Both the position numbers and the translations under genes were made by a program. Shown in pieces: positions 23,189 to 33,860 of a stretch of DNA of 60,843 nucleotides (positions within the stretch are counted from its first letter, which is position 1; each line of letters begins with the position of its first letter). The notes beneath the pieces were generated by a model. That model was not told the DNA's origin, searched no databases, and saw only the letters and a list, made by a program, of their open reading frames with translations. The DNA lies in assembly GCA_015852425.1 (NCBI GenBank), contig JAAAIG010000014.1:67114-127956 (forward strand), written 5' to 3'. Source of the DNA: Gryganskiella cystojenkinii (Eukaryota; Mortierellomycota; Mortierellomycetes; Mortierellales; Mortierellaceae).

Positions 23189-24919
23189 TCTTGAAGGTTT
23201 GTCCTGTAATAAAAAATTTATCGTTTCCTTTCCGAGGTATAGGGTTCTCTTCTTTTCTTTTTTGTTTTGCTTGTGTGTGTGCGTGTGTATCTGTGGGAGA
23301 GTCGAGATTCAGTAGGAAAGGGAGAGAGTGCGATGGGGATCGTGAAATGACAAGGAAAAAAAAGAAGGAGAGGGAGTGAGAGCGCCACAGAGTCAAATGG
23401 TGGAGAAAGGAAAGTCAACAAACACACTTTTTTTGAGGTGGCACATGCTGAAGGTCACGTGCAGTGATGAGAAATTGAAAAAATTGAAAAAATCATAAAT
23501 TGACTTTGATCAATCAAAGCTGTCGCGTCGACTGGAACTGCTTTCTTTCCATCGTTTGACACTCTGATGTCATCCGATCCCCCCTGGGACTAGACTAGAA
23601 CAACTACTACGTCCACAAATTACAATTGCCAATGCCTCATGGGAGAAAAAAAAAGGTCTGACCCAGAAATCTGCTACTCTGGTAGGACAGGAGTGACCAC
23701 CAGTCAACATGTCAAAACACTAAAAGAAATACGACCGTTGCACCCATGGCTCAACCGCAAAGTCGCTTGCAGTCCCAATAACCTTTGAGTCTGCCAGTTA
23801 ACAAACTAAACATGAACATCATAAGTCTCATTCCTTCAGTTCGCTCCCCTATTCCCGAAACCGGTGTTTGAGTGTATTGTCGGGTCCAGTTCCGTTTAGT
23901 TGTTCAAGGTGGGAGGCGAAAGTCGTTCTTGAACATCCGCACAACTTGATTCCTTTTTAAACGTTTTAATCAACAAGCCGCGTACTGGATCTTCAAAGGA
24001 TCAAAAATAGGAGGAAGCGGAAATGCAGATATTGGAGAGAGGAGAAATATCGGAGGAATAACTCTTCTGCAAGAAAAAGAAAAGAAAATCATTTGGCACG
24101 CCCAAAGGGACATAGTGTGTTGGAGTTGTATTATCATTGCCTGTGAGATCGCAAGGACTCAAGCAGAAAACTGATGAGGAATGCAAGGGTGATAAAGAGG
24201 AGAAAGTCCACACCGATTCTCTCTTTCTGGATAAAGTGTTTTGAAACGCCATGTTTGATATCGTCGTCTCCTTGCAATCGGGTAAACGCACCAAATAACG
24301 AGCGACAGCAGGACGGGAACTGTTGGGGGATCGGGAGACAAGTAAAACACCATCCAATATCTGATGTCAACAAATACGCACTGTGGCACAGACACTCATC
24401 TGTCTTGCAACAAAAAAACAAGGGTCCGTCTCCAACTCCAGAGCTCCAAAGAAATTTTTTTTGGAAAGCCGAACGGCCTTGTGGCCACTTTTCGCCGTCT
24501 GTGAATCTCGAGGAAAGTTTTTACGTTGCACAGATCAACAAATCTGGTCAAAAAGAGCCAAGAAGGTTGTCGATTATTACCCTAGCCCTTTTCCCGAGGG
24601 GACGTGAACGAGGCGGCTGTGCTAGGAGAATCCGGGGGGTGGGGAACCACCAGCTTTGTTTTTTCACATGGTACGGATTCTGAACTCCTGCTAGCTTCCT
24701 ATTTTGTAAGCTTCTGGAGAAATGGAGCATTCGCCGAAATGGCATTTCGAGTTTGCAAGGAAACAACCAAAACAAGACAAGGAGCGAGAAAATTCTTACG
24801 ATAACTTTTACATCTGTCACTGTTTCGACTTTAGCAGCTGTCCGTCATCCGGAAAGTAATTCACCCACCAAATGAACGAAGCAGAGGCAAGTACAGAACA
24901 ATAATATGATAGATTTCTT
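23189..24919. other. Intergenic region upstream of the WNK gene
   Basis: The palindrome CACGTG (23456-23461, inside GGTCACGTG) lies 268 bp upstream of the WNK start and is a typical bHLH site. All three minus-strand frames are open over much of 24134-24395, including one with a hydrophobic run, but no start plus splice set separates them, so I call no gene. Confidence 0.4.
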
Positions 24920-25148
24920 TTAAAAATCTGTTCCTTCAGGGTGCCTTTTCATGGCTTTCATAGCAACCTCTAATGCTGGTTCCTTGGGGCCGCCATGTGT
25001 GTTCGCATGCGCCTCTAGATGGTCGCGATCCCTGCACAAAGAATTCTTTAGTGGCCGTCAACTATCTCGTTGTATCCAGAAATGCAGAGCTGAGAATGGC
25101 ATCTAATCCCTTATTGGTTCTTTCTTGCATCATTGACGGGTAGCTCAT
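24920..25148 (-). CDS. Possible two-exon gene for a 40-residue hydrophilic protein
   Basis: A terminal exon at 25031-24920 follows a good acceptor (TTCTTTGTGCAG) and encodes a hydrophilic sequence with DRDHLEAHANTHGGPKEP and then EVAMKAMKRHPEGTDF before TAA. An ATG at 25148 opens an 11-base first exon (25148-25138). A 106-base intron joins them in the correct phase, giving MSYPDRDHL at the junction. The donor (GTCAAT) is weak. The His/Gly/Lys/Glu composition loosely recalls small conidiation or stress proteins of the CON-6 type, but I do not claim membership. A second frame of the exon is also partly open. This is a candidate only. Confidence 0.3.
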
Positions 25149-28100
25149 CCGTTCCGCGTCCTTATTCCCCTTTTTTCCTCCCCTTGCACTCCCTTCCTCG
25201 CCTTATTGTTTAACAGAGTGGATCTCCGAAATAAACAGTAGCAAGTAGGCGGCCATCCAGGTCCAAAATAATCAAAAGAGGCTACATCCAAGGGTTAAAA
25301 ATGAACAAACAACGTGGCATGCAATCACAAGACTGCAAGGCAAGACATTAGAGACAAGTGAAGAGTCAAGGCAGTAGACTTTTTTTGGGATCAAGTGGCT
25401 CACGTTTTATGAATGGTTCCAACTCTCACGAGAATAAAAAAACTCGAACAAAAGGAAACTGTATGCTACTTGACAAGTATGCAAGGAGAGAAACGGGGGT
25501 ACACCGTAATGGGGGCAAGGAGTAAATCCGAGAGGCAAAGACTGAGAAATCAGACGGAGGTGCGAGAGGAATGAAGGAGAGGAAAAAAAGAGAGAGAGAG
25601 ATGGTCCGAGAAAAAGATGAAAAATGGCAGGCACCAGGCCGACGATTAGAGAAAAGAAAAGAGAGAGCAGATGCATATTGTGGTGGTGATGGAGGCAGAG
25701 GTGGTGGTCATGGTGGTGCACGAAAAACTCAGTAGCTGGACGGATTGAACACCAAACTGGATGGAGGGACTGTCTGTCTTCACATTGACAAAGGACAAAA
25801 TGTTCGAGAACTCCCTTCACCCTAACCATCGTCTTCATATTTTTTCCTCCTTTCCCTTTCTCTCACACTCCTTATTTTTCTATCATGTTGCGCTGCAGTT
25901 ACACCTTTTTGAGGGCAATCGAAAAGTCGACTGATACCTCTAATGTATATCGTAGAGTGACCCCTATTGGTTTCTGTAACGGACCCTTCGAAGGGGGTTT
26001 GAGACGAGAGGGGCTCCGTTTTAAGTCCATTTTTTTTTTTTGAAGAGAGGGGCTTAGATACCTTTACAGCTCGGATGGCCGAGGGGGAACGCAACTCTCC
26101 TACTCCACGTTGAACACAAACCGCGTTCACTCATGCATAACAGTACCCTACAATGCAATGTTGACCATGTATGTTGTTTAATGTTCAAACAAAGCTGCAG
26201 ATCATTTTGTGAGAATAGGGCGTTCAGTAAATGTCCGATATGCGCGGGAAAACTCGATACAACCTTGTGCGACAAAAGTAAAGCCAGAAAAAAAAAAAAA
26301 TAAAAAAATAGAAACCAGAGAAAGAGTCCAGGCTCACTATGGAACAACACACGCCTCTATGAAAAATGTGGGAGAGGTAAGAATGTCAATGCTCCTACCT
26401 CCGTCTCGGCCGTAAAAAAAAGGCTGCTCATCGTCTGACTCTGACGGTTTTCTTTTCGGCCTAGGGGGTGAAGAGGTAGAGAGTAGGCAAACTCGACAAC
26501 ACCAAGCGTAGTTTCTGTGTTTCCTTTTCTCCTCCTTCTTCCGTCTACCTCTCCACCGTCTTTATTGCGAATCAATGCAGGTCGTTGTCATTGGCGACTT
26601 CATATTTTTCCCAACCAAAACAACAACCACCCAAGGCAACGGGAATATGACCCAAAATGAAGAGGTGGTCAGAGGAAAATGAGGGTAAGAGCGCAGGGAG
26701 GGACACCTTGGCAGAAAGAAGTTTTGTTGCAAACCACATATACGACATACTACATGCAACTGCAGATCCCTTTTTTTCTTCTATCGTCGATATCCATTGG
26801 AAAGTTTTTCTTTTGGAGTGGAAATGAAGACAGATTGGAATGAGGGTCCGTCCCCGGTTCAATGGAAGGTTTACTGTTTCGTCAATATCGGTCCTTGATA
26901 GAATGAAGTAGGGAGAGAAAGATGGAGGAGGCAAAGTATGAAAAATAAAAGGTGGTCTTCTACAGTCGTCGTGCAGGAGTAGCGACATGACGACTTCGAG
27001 CGAGAAAAAAATGAGCGAAAACAAGCCGTCGGTACATGTACCTCGCCTTCTTGAAAGGCATGAGCTACAACTTTGCTGGACTACGAGTGGTGCAGAGCCA
27101 CGAGTAGATTTGAGCAAGGCGCGTCGTTTTGTTCAGAGTTGGCAGTTGCTGAGTGTTCAGAAAAGGAGTCATCGTAATGCTCGAGTCTTCTATTTTTTTC
27201 AATAATAACGAGTCCATTTGTTATCCTTTCTCTTCTCCAAGCGACAAAAAACCAAAAAGAAAAGAGAAAAGGACTGAGACATCAGTCAGGGCACCAAAGG
27301 GAAACCATGGTCGTCGTGCGACTCGCCGCACTCGTTGTTTGGTTCGCTTGTTCATTTTCTCTCAGCTTTTTCATTTCCAGCCCGCGCCATCGCTGAATGT
27401 GGTTCGTTGAGTGACAAGAGAAGTACACGGAAAGGTACATCTGACACGAGAAAAAAGTCGTTAGAAAATCATACGGAAGTACCCAATGAATGGCCTGTAT
27501 GATAGACAGGCGTACTCACGGAGGGGAGAAGGAGAGCAACAATGTCGTTCGGTGGATAGCGCCAGTACAGCAATCTGTGCCAGGAGAAAGAGAGGAGAGG
27601 AGAGTTGGATCCCTGGCTCTGCCTTCTCCTCCCCCCTCTTGGGGTGTTCTCGAGAAAAAAAAAAAGACATGAGAAAAAAACTGCACATTCCCAGCACCCT
27701 CGTTTTTCGTTCACCGCTGGGAAATGAATCAAACAGAAGGGTGAAATGAAAAAAATTCCTAACAGGGTGACGGGATGTAGGAGAGAGAAGAGACGGAGAA
27801 GAGGAGGAGGAAAGGGTTCTTGCGTCGCCTCTCTTGGTTCATCTACAGCGACAGAGAGAGAAAGAGAGAGAGACCCTCTCTACTCTTCTAAAAAAAGGTC
27901 CAGCGGCAGGGGAGCCAAAGAAGACAGAAAAAAAAACAAGGGACGCGATCTCCTCTCTTCTTCTCTTTCGCTTTCTCATTCTCTGTTCATCTCTTGAGAG
28001 AGAGGAGAATGAGGGTCCCATCCAACGGTTTTCTACGGAGAACAGGAGTAGCTGACATAGAGAGTTGTAAGGAGAGAGGACCGTCTGCGAATGAATTGGA

Positions 28101-28455
28101 TCCAAGATAAACACTTTTTCTTTCCAAAGGAGAGACAAAAGGCTCTTCTTATTTTTAGGCTTTCTGTTCGCTGTTGAAAAAATTGTCTGGTGGACTGTCT
28201 GACGAGCAGTAAGAAGGAGGGGGAAAGGGTCAAAGAGATTTTTGTCTGTGCATCCCGTTCTATTGAATGGTCATTTTCAATTGAACAAACAGATGCACTG
28301 CAGATAGGCAAAAAAAAAAAGGAAAAGAGAGAAGACAGACACATATTCACATACACAGCTCCAAAGGAAAAGAATAGCCTCAAAAATGAATTAAAAGGAT
28401 GTTTCTGCGGCCAAACGGGGGGTTAAAGAGGATGGGGGTGTAGGGACAGAAAACA
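25149..28455. other. Long intergenic region, purine-rich simple sequence
   Basis: Many GA-rich stretches occur (25580-25680, 27780-27880 and 27940-28010), with A tracts and TG/GA mixtures near 25680-25720. Open frames overlap on both strands and look like shadows of low-complexity DNA. No conserved protein, tRNA or spliceosomal RNA was recognised. Confidence 0.45.
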
Positions 28456-28461
28456 TATAAA
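28456..28461 (+). promoter_or_regulatory. TATA box
   Basis: TATAAA is followed about 30 bases later by a T/C-rich leader (28488-28530). A good splice donor (AT/GTAAGC) ends at 28819. This marks a likely plus-strand transcript start about 2 kb upstream of the bZIP start codon. Confidence 0.4.
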
Positions 28462-29068
28462 GTGCCCACAGGTACCGCCAAACCCTTTTTTCTATTTCCT
28501 CTTTTTGTTTTCTCTCTCTTCTTATCTTGTTTGTTGTTTGCACCAGGTTGCCCGACCTCTTTATTCTTCTCTCACAGCCTCGTCTCTATCTGTCGTGCAC
28601 CACGGGCAAAATAGCAATATCAACATCATCATCGCACACACCAACACATTACACATATTACGTACGTCCATCTTCCCTCCAAAAAACAAATAATTACCGA
28701 CAAAGGAGAGCAAGTCAATTGCAGCCTGTAACACGCATCAACCTAATACGCAATAATTGCCTTGCCTCCTGCCTTCCTTTTTTTTTTTTGCCGCGGAAAT
28801 TCGTACCCTGGATCAACATGTAAGCGAAAAAGAAAAAAAAAAACTCAAAATTTCCGCCAACTTCACTGTCTCAAGGACGATCGATTTGTGAGCATCCAGG
28901 ATGGTCACTCTCACCAGGGTGTCCATTGTATACAATTATCACCAACAAGAGCTTTTAATTCTCTTCTCAGCGTGCGTGCACGCCCTTGCTCTCGTTCTCT
29001 CCTTTCATTCTCTCGATCAGTGGAAGCAAATGTGGTCTAGGCTAGTTGTTTCGGTGAACCCCCCTTAG

Positions 29069-29145
29069 GTGATGCTCACGGTGTAGTCGTGCAAATGTTC
29101 AAAGGTTACCTCAAAGTGACAGAACCTGGCGGGATCGATGACTAA
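29069..29145 (+). other. Candidate terminal exon of a small plus-strand gene
   Basis: After the acceptor CCCCCCTTAG, one frame reads DAHGVVVQMFKGYLKVTEPG, then GIDD and TAA. With the TATA box at 28456 and the donor at 28819 it could be the end of a small spliced gene. I could not find upstream exons in a consistent phase. The opposite strand of the same interval is also open (about 29065-29290), so the coding strand is uncertain. Confidence 0.25.
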
Positions 29146-30478
29146 AACGACGGGGTGCGGCAAGAAGAAGGGGCCTTTGGGCGGATTGAGATAGCTACTT
29201 GGACGTTCTTTTGGAGACCCTTTTTTCGGACAGGATGACTCGAAGGGGTGTGTTCGTGATCGTGATGACCAAATATTTGTCCAATTTTATTTTCATTATT
29301 CTTGAGAACGACAACTACCGTTTTTGTTTTGGTTCTTTTTCGCTTACTCAAGCTGTCTTCTTGACGCTCTTTACTGCCGCTGACACCTACGTTTCGTCTA
29401 CTGTATTGGTGTTAATGATTGTCTCTTGTTTACTCTGGCTCTCATTTATCACCACAGTCTATGTCATCTTTTTCTCCTCGCTATTGTTCTCAACGGTCGA
29501 TCGCAATCCTGTCCAACGTTGTACGTGTTCATCTCTGTTCAAAATAGCGTTTCCTCGGGAGGGGGTGGTAGATGATAATCCTCCCCTTCTAATCCTTCAC
29601 ATGGTTGAGCTCTCTTTTCTTTGTTTCCGATCACGAACCACGCTCCCCCTCTATGATGAGCTACTTTTCACGTTCATCATTTGCTTCCATTTCCCTGCTC
29701 CTCGACTTTGCTCTCGTCGCCTCAACCTCCCCTTGTGTCCTATCCAAATGATCTTCTTGCAGCACCCGTGTCCCTTCTTTCTTCCCACCTCCCTCCATAC
29801 TTCTTTTGGCCAATCACGAAATCTGCTTACGCTACTACGATTTGTCCCGCACACACAAACACACAAACACACAGATCACACAAACAGAGCTGTGCTCTCG
29901 CTTTTTTTTTCTTCAGTTCAGTGGGCGACCATGGGACATTGATTACCGATTCAACAGTTACTTGTTCTCTTCGCTTCCTTTTTTTTTCGAAAGGACCCTG
30001 TCTACTTTTTCACTCACCCTTCGCTCTCATTTTTTTTTCTCTTTTTTTCGTCCAATAGATCAACTCAACCCACAACATCGACTCCGCCCTTTCGCGTTTC
30101 AAGCCAGAACACAGACTTTTTATTTGGACGCAAGGGTCATTCTTCCTTTTGAACAACTTAAGCGTGAAAACAACACACCAACAATATAGAGACGACCTCA
30201 AAGCTCTCCGGACACAAAAAGCTCAGGTGGACCAAGCAAGAGAATCCCGCAATCCCTGGTTCTTTTTTCCCTCCCCGTCCGTCCCTCCAAACCTTTGACC
30301 GATCGGATCGAGAACTTACGCACTTTGAGTGGTGGGTCCAGAACAAAAAAAGAAAAAAAAAAAATCCGACGGCAGGGTACACATTCAACTCCACTCCCTC
30401 CACTTTTCACTCTCCCTTCACTTTATTCATTGACTCTTTTTTTCATATTGATACCCAGCGCATGCATCAGGATCGCCA
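29146..30478. other. Upstream region and likely leader of the bZIP gene
   Basis: The plus strand is CT-rich for more than 1 kb, with T tracts at 29900-29910, 29980-29990 and 30030-30045 and an ACACACAAACACAC simple repeat at 29850-29880. This is consistent with a long 5' leader or promoter. No gene is supported. Confidence 0.45.
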
Positions 30479-33325
30479 ATGGTGTTCCCGAACAATAATG
30501 ATTATTTTGATGTGACCAACACAGGTCAACAGTTGGACGAAAGCATGGCCAAGCTGATTCAGCAACAGGACCAGAGCCAAGGCCAGCATCAACATCTTCA
30601 GGGTCAGCATCCACAGCAGCAGTATCATCATCTACCTCAGCACCCACACCAACCACAACATCAACAATTTGTGGCGTCAGCGCCCTCGTCGCCGATTCAA
30701 CAAGAGTATTTACTCGCAGGTCCTACTTCATCTTCCTCCTCTCTTTTTCACTCTTCTTCTTCTTCACATCCTTCCTCTCATCTTCACTCCCAAACACAGA
30801 CACAACACCCTCAAGCTCACCACTACCAGTCACAACAATACCAATATCAGCATATTGCTCACCCTTCACTACCACCACCCCCATCCCTCGGACAACAACA
30901 ACAACCTCAACCTCAACCTCCACAACGTACCTCGCCACAGCAACCTCGTCGTCAACGGTCACTCCAATACCCATCCCCTTCTCAACCTCGGTCTGTTCAA
31001 CAACATCAACAGCAGCAATCATACACTTACGGATCTTATAGTCACCATCCTACCCCTCCGAATCACCACCATCCCTCACCTTCTTCTCAACAACAGCATA
31101 ACGCCGGTAGCATGCATTTCCCGATGGGTATGGTCTCATCCATGGTCGTCAACTCGATGAGTGCCCCTTCCTCACCGTCATATCCTGTAATCAAGGCCGA
31201 GGACGGTCTCCCACAGCATCATTCTCAGCAGCAGCAACAACATCAGCATCCTCATATGGATTACCTTATGTACTCTTCCTTTGATCTCCATCCACCGTCG
31301 GTCTCTCAACAGCAGCCACCTCCACCACCGCCTTCTACCGTACTTCCATCTCAACAACATCAGCAGCAGCGGTCTTCGCCACATGGTCTTTCCCCACAGC
31401 AACAGCGCATGCTCCCTTTTAATGACATGTCGCTCATGCACCAACGACAACAACACGACTTGAGACTTCATCGTGAGCAACAACGAGCGTTTGAGCAGCA
31501 ACAGCACGAGCATTATCAACAACAATACCATCACCAACAACAACAGCAACAGCAACACCAAAATATCTTGTACGACTCGACTACGACTACACCGACGACC
31601 CCTGGAGGTCGACCTTCGATCTCTTCAGCGATTTCAATGTCCATGCCGTTGTCGGTCTCGATCCCAGTCAGTTCCTCGGGCTCAAATTCCTCCGCGGCAC
31701 AACAAGCAGCAGCAGCAGCAGCAGCAGCACAGGCAACAGCAGCTGCTTTCATGGCCCAAGCGACTCCCTCATCGTACATGTATCCACCTACCCCCTCCTC
31801 TGCCGTCCCCAATGACGACAGCTCGACCATGATTGGTTCTTCTACACATAAAGCTGCACAGCAACAGCAACAGCAATTTTATCATCGCCAACAATACCCC
31901 TTCCCTCCTCTTCCTTCTCCTTCTCAGCAACAACAACATGCTTACTCAACCTCGATCGCCACAGCCACATCTTCGATCAGCCATCACCCAGCCTCTCCCA
32001 AAAGACAACGACAAGACTCTGGAGTCCATTCAAGTCTAAGCGCGTTAACATCAGCCGTCGCTGCTGTCGGGACTGGTGGCGGTGGCGGAGCTTCAACATC
32101 CACAGCTTCGGAATATGCAGCTGCAGGTCCATTTTTGCAATCGACTTCATCGACGTCAACAACCACGGCAACGTCGGTAACACAGCCTCAGTCGTCGACG
32201 TCGACGTCGCCGTCGTCGTCTGCATCTCTTCTCTCTTCATTCCATCCTCTTCCTCCTCCATCGCCTCCCATTGCGCATTCTCATTCGCATTCATTTCCCT
32301 TTGACTCGACGACGACCACGAAGACAGCTCACATTGCTACTGCTTCTGCTGCAGTCACGTTGACAGATTCGTCAATGGCCACTACTGCCTCCTCATCCAT
32401 CAAGACTCCCAAGAGAAAGTCTTCAGGACCTGGCGGTAGTATTAGTACTAGTAGTGGTACTCCTTCAGCAACGACCACGACTACCACCACCACAACCGCA
32501 CCTCTCAAACATGAAAAGACTACCACGGCAAGGTCTTCCAGGGCCATGAAATCGACCAAGACTTCTACGTCTTTGACAACGACAACAACGACTGCTGTAG
32601 CCACAAGTCCTGTCATGACCACGTCTGTAGGTCTTGGCGGAGAAGGTGGTGACGAAGACGGTGGGGCGACTGTATCTGCTTCAACGTCTCTGACCACCAC
32701 GCGAGGCACAAAGAGAACCGCCTCTTCCTCTTCCTCCACCACAACGACCAAGAGAGCAGCCAAAAGAACTGCTGTCACATCCTCCTTTTCCTCTTCACAA
32801 CCTGTTCCTGCATCAACAACAAGTACAGTCATGCCTACGACTCCAGCGACTAGTACAGGCAACGTGACCCACCCTCGTCGAGCCGCCCAGAACCGGGCTG
32901 CTCAAAGGACGTTCCGGAACCGTCGAAAGGCCTATATTAAGGATATGGAGCAACGCGTCCAGGAACTCGATCGCACTCGCGCACAAATGGTGGCTATTCA
33001 AGAAGAGAACCGGGAGATCTGGCGAAGGTTTAGGGTCCTAGAGTCTCTGATGGTCCAGAACGGGTTGACGATACCGGTGATGGAGCCCTTGATTCCGTTC
33101 TCAGAGACGGAGGCTGGGATCGCCGCCGCTAATGCTTCAAGATCAGCGACCGCACCAGACTCAACCGCTAATGCAGCCGACCAACCAGTCGGATCATCAT
33201 CCAGGAGTCAAGAAGGAGGAGGAGGCGATTACGAAGAAGACGAAGACCAAGAGGAGGACGAGGAAGATGAGGATGCGGATCAAACTATGCAGTTTTCCTC
33301 GTCGGATATCAGGCATCGACAGTAA
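30479..33325 (+). CDS. bZIP transcription factor (Yap/AP-1-like basic region)
   Basis: A single exon encodes 948 residues. Residues 1-790 are low complexity: Gln/His-rich, then poly-Ala, then Ser/Thr-rich. The DNA-binding basic region near residue 800 reads RRAAQNRAAQRTFRNRRKAY. It keeps the N-x2-A-A-Q-R-x-F-R pattern of the fungal Yap/Pap1 group, where Gln and Phe change half-site preference towards TTAC. A leucine-zipper-like helix follows (IKDMEQRVQELDRTRAQMV). The tail is acidic (runs of Glu/Asp near 925) and may activate transcription. The Yap-type cysteine-rich domains are not obvious, so a redox-sensing role is not supported. The last 368 bases of coding sequence and the 3' flank are duplicated at 41400. 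Confidence 0.92.
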   Translation: MVFPNNNDYFDVTNTGQQLDESMAKLIQQQDQSQGQHQHLQGQHPQQQYHHLPQHPHQPQHQQFVASAPSSPIQQEYLLAGPTSSSSSLFHSSSSSHPSSHLHSQTQTQHPQAHHYQSQQYQYQHIAHPSLPPPPSLGQQQQPQPQPPQRTSPQQPRRQRSLQYPSPSQPRSVQQHQQQQSYTYGSYSHHPTPPNHHHPSPSSQQQHNAGSMHFPMGMVSSMVVNSMSAPSSPSYPVIKAEDGLPQHHSQQQQQHQHPHMDYLMYSSFDLHPPSVSQQQPPPPPPSTVLPSQQHQQQRSSPHGLSPQQQRMLPFNDMSLMHQRQQHDLRLHREQQRAFEQQQHEHYQQQYHHQQQQQQQHQNILYDSTTTTPTTPGGRPSISSAISMSMPLSVSIPVSSSGSNSSAAQQAAAAAAAAQATAAAFMAQATPSSYMYPPTPSSAVPNDDSSTMIGSSTHKAAQQQQQQFYHRQQYPFPPLPSPSQQQQHAYSTSIATATSSISHHPASPKRQRQDSGVHSSLSALTSAVAAVGTGGGGGASTSTASEYAAAGPFLQSTSSTSTTTATSVTQPQSSTSTSPSSSASLLSSFHPLPPPSPPIAHSHSHSFPFDSTTTTKTAHIATASAAVTLTDSSMATTASSSIKTPKRKSSGPGGSISTSSGTPSATTTTTTTTTAPLKHEKTTTARSSRAMKSTKTSTSLTTTTTTAVATSPVMTTSVGLGGEGGDEDGGATVSASTSLTTTRGTKRTASSSSSTTTTKRAAKRTAVTSSFSSSQPVPASTTSTVMPTTPATSTGNVTHPRRAAQNRAAQRTFRNRRKAYIKDMEQRVQELDRTRAQMVAIQEENREIWRRFRVLESLMVQNGLTIPVMEPLIPFSETEAGIAAANASRSATAPDSTANAADQPVGSSSRSQEGGGGDYEEDEDQEEDEEDEDADQTMQFSSSDIRHRQ

Positions 33326-33860
33326 AACAACCAACAACAGCTCAGTCTGCCTCCTTTTATTCCCAGTCTCTCTCGGCTTACTAAAAAAGCTACTTGTAAA
33401 TATTAATAGCGTCGCGATAAAAAAATAGTCCTTTCCTTTCCAACAACATCTTTGAAACATCAAAACTTGTATATTACAATAAAAAAATTCCTCCCGCGGA
33501 GGAAGAAGGAAGACTAGACTTCACCTGCAAAGTAAAAGTATCCAAAGCGTAACGAAGACCGTGAACAAAAAAATACATTTAAAAAAATTTAAGAGGGAAA
33601 AAGAGGTATTTACAAAAGGGAGGAGGTAGTCAAGATGCCGTTTACTGGTTATCCTTCCATCCGCAAAGGCTGGTAGAATCCTCCAAAGGACCGGATTCGA
33701 CCTGCCGTCGAAGGCGTCGTAGAGGCAGAGGGAGTGGTTGTCCACTAGAAAGAGCTCGCCGCCACCATCCACGGTCTGCAATCGGATCCTGGGGGCTGAG
33801 TTTGAGTTGATGATGTCCGCACCGGTACCGGCACCTTGAACTATAGAGGGGGAGGACACT
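32958..33860. repeat. Left copy of a 0.9 kb direct repeat (bZIP 3' end to phosphatase 3' end)
   Basis: This interval matches 41400-42357 in the same orientation. Roughly the central 660 bases, including the noncoding spacer between the two stop codons, read as identical. The phosphatase end (after about 33706) carries several substitutions and lacks about 89 bases found in the right copy (42146-42234). Homology stops after GGAGGACACT at 33860. Confidence 0.95.
33649..33860 (-). pseudogene. Truncated 3' fragment of the dual-specificity phosphatase gene
   Basis: It corresponds to the last codons of the intact gene at 42057-44714, including the same stop (33649-33651). The 5' nine tenths of the gene are absent here. 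An internal deletion of about 89 bases shifts the frame, and several substitutions mark loss of constraint. Confidence 0.9.

Noticed and set aside
24134..24421. Minus-strand ORF with a hydrophobic segment and a possible downstream exon near 23960-24075
   Set aside because: All three minus frames are open and similarly plausible here, and the only donor that would join the pieces is a non-standard GC donor. The evidence does not choose a frame.
29199..29942. Plus-strand ORF of 247 codons rich in Phe, Leu and Ser
   Set aside because: It comes from CT-rich leader DNA. The translation looks membrane-like only because T-rich codons encode hydrophobic residues, and its stated start is not an ATG.
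32329..32862. Minus-strand ORF of 177 codons rich in Val and Glu
   Set aside because: It is the antisense of Ser/Thr repeats in the bZIP gene and has no independent coding signal.
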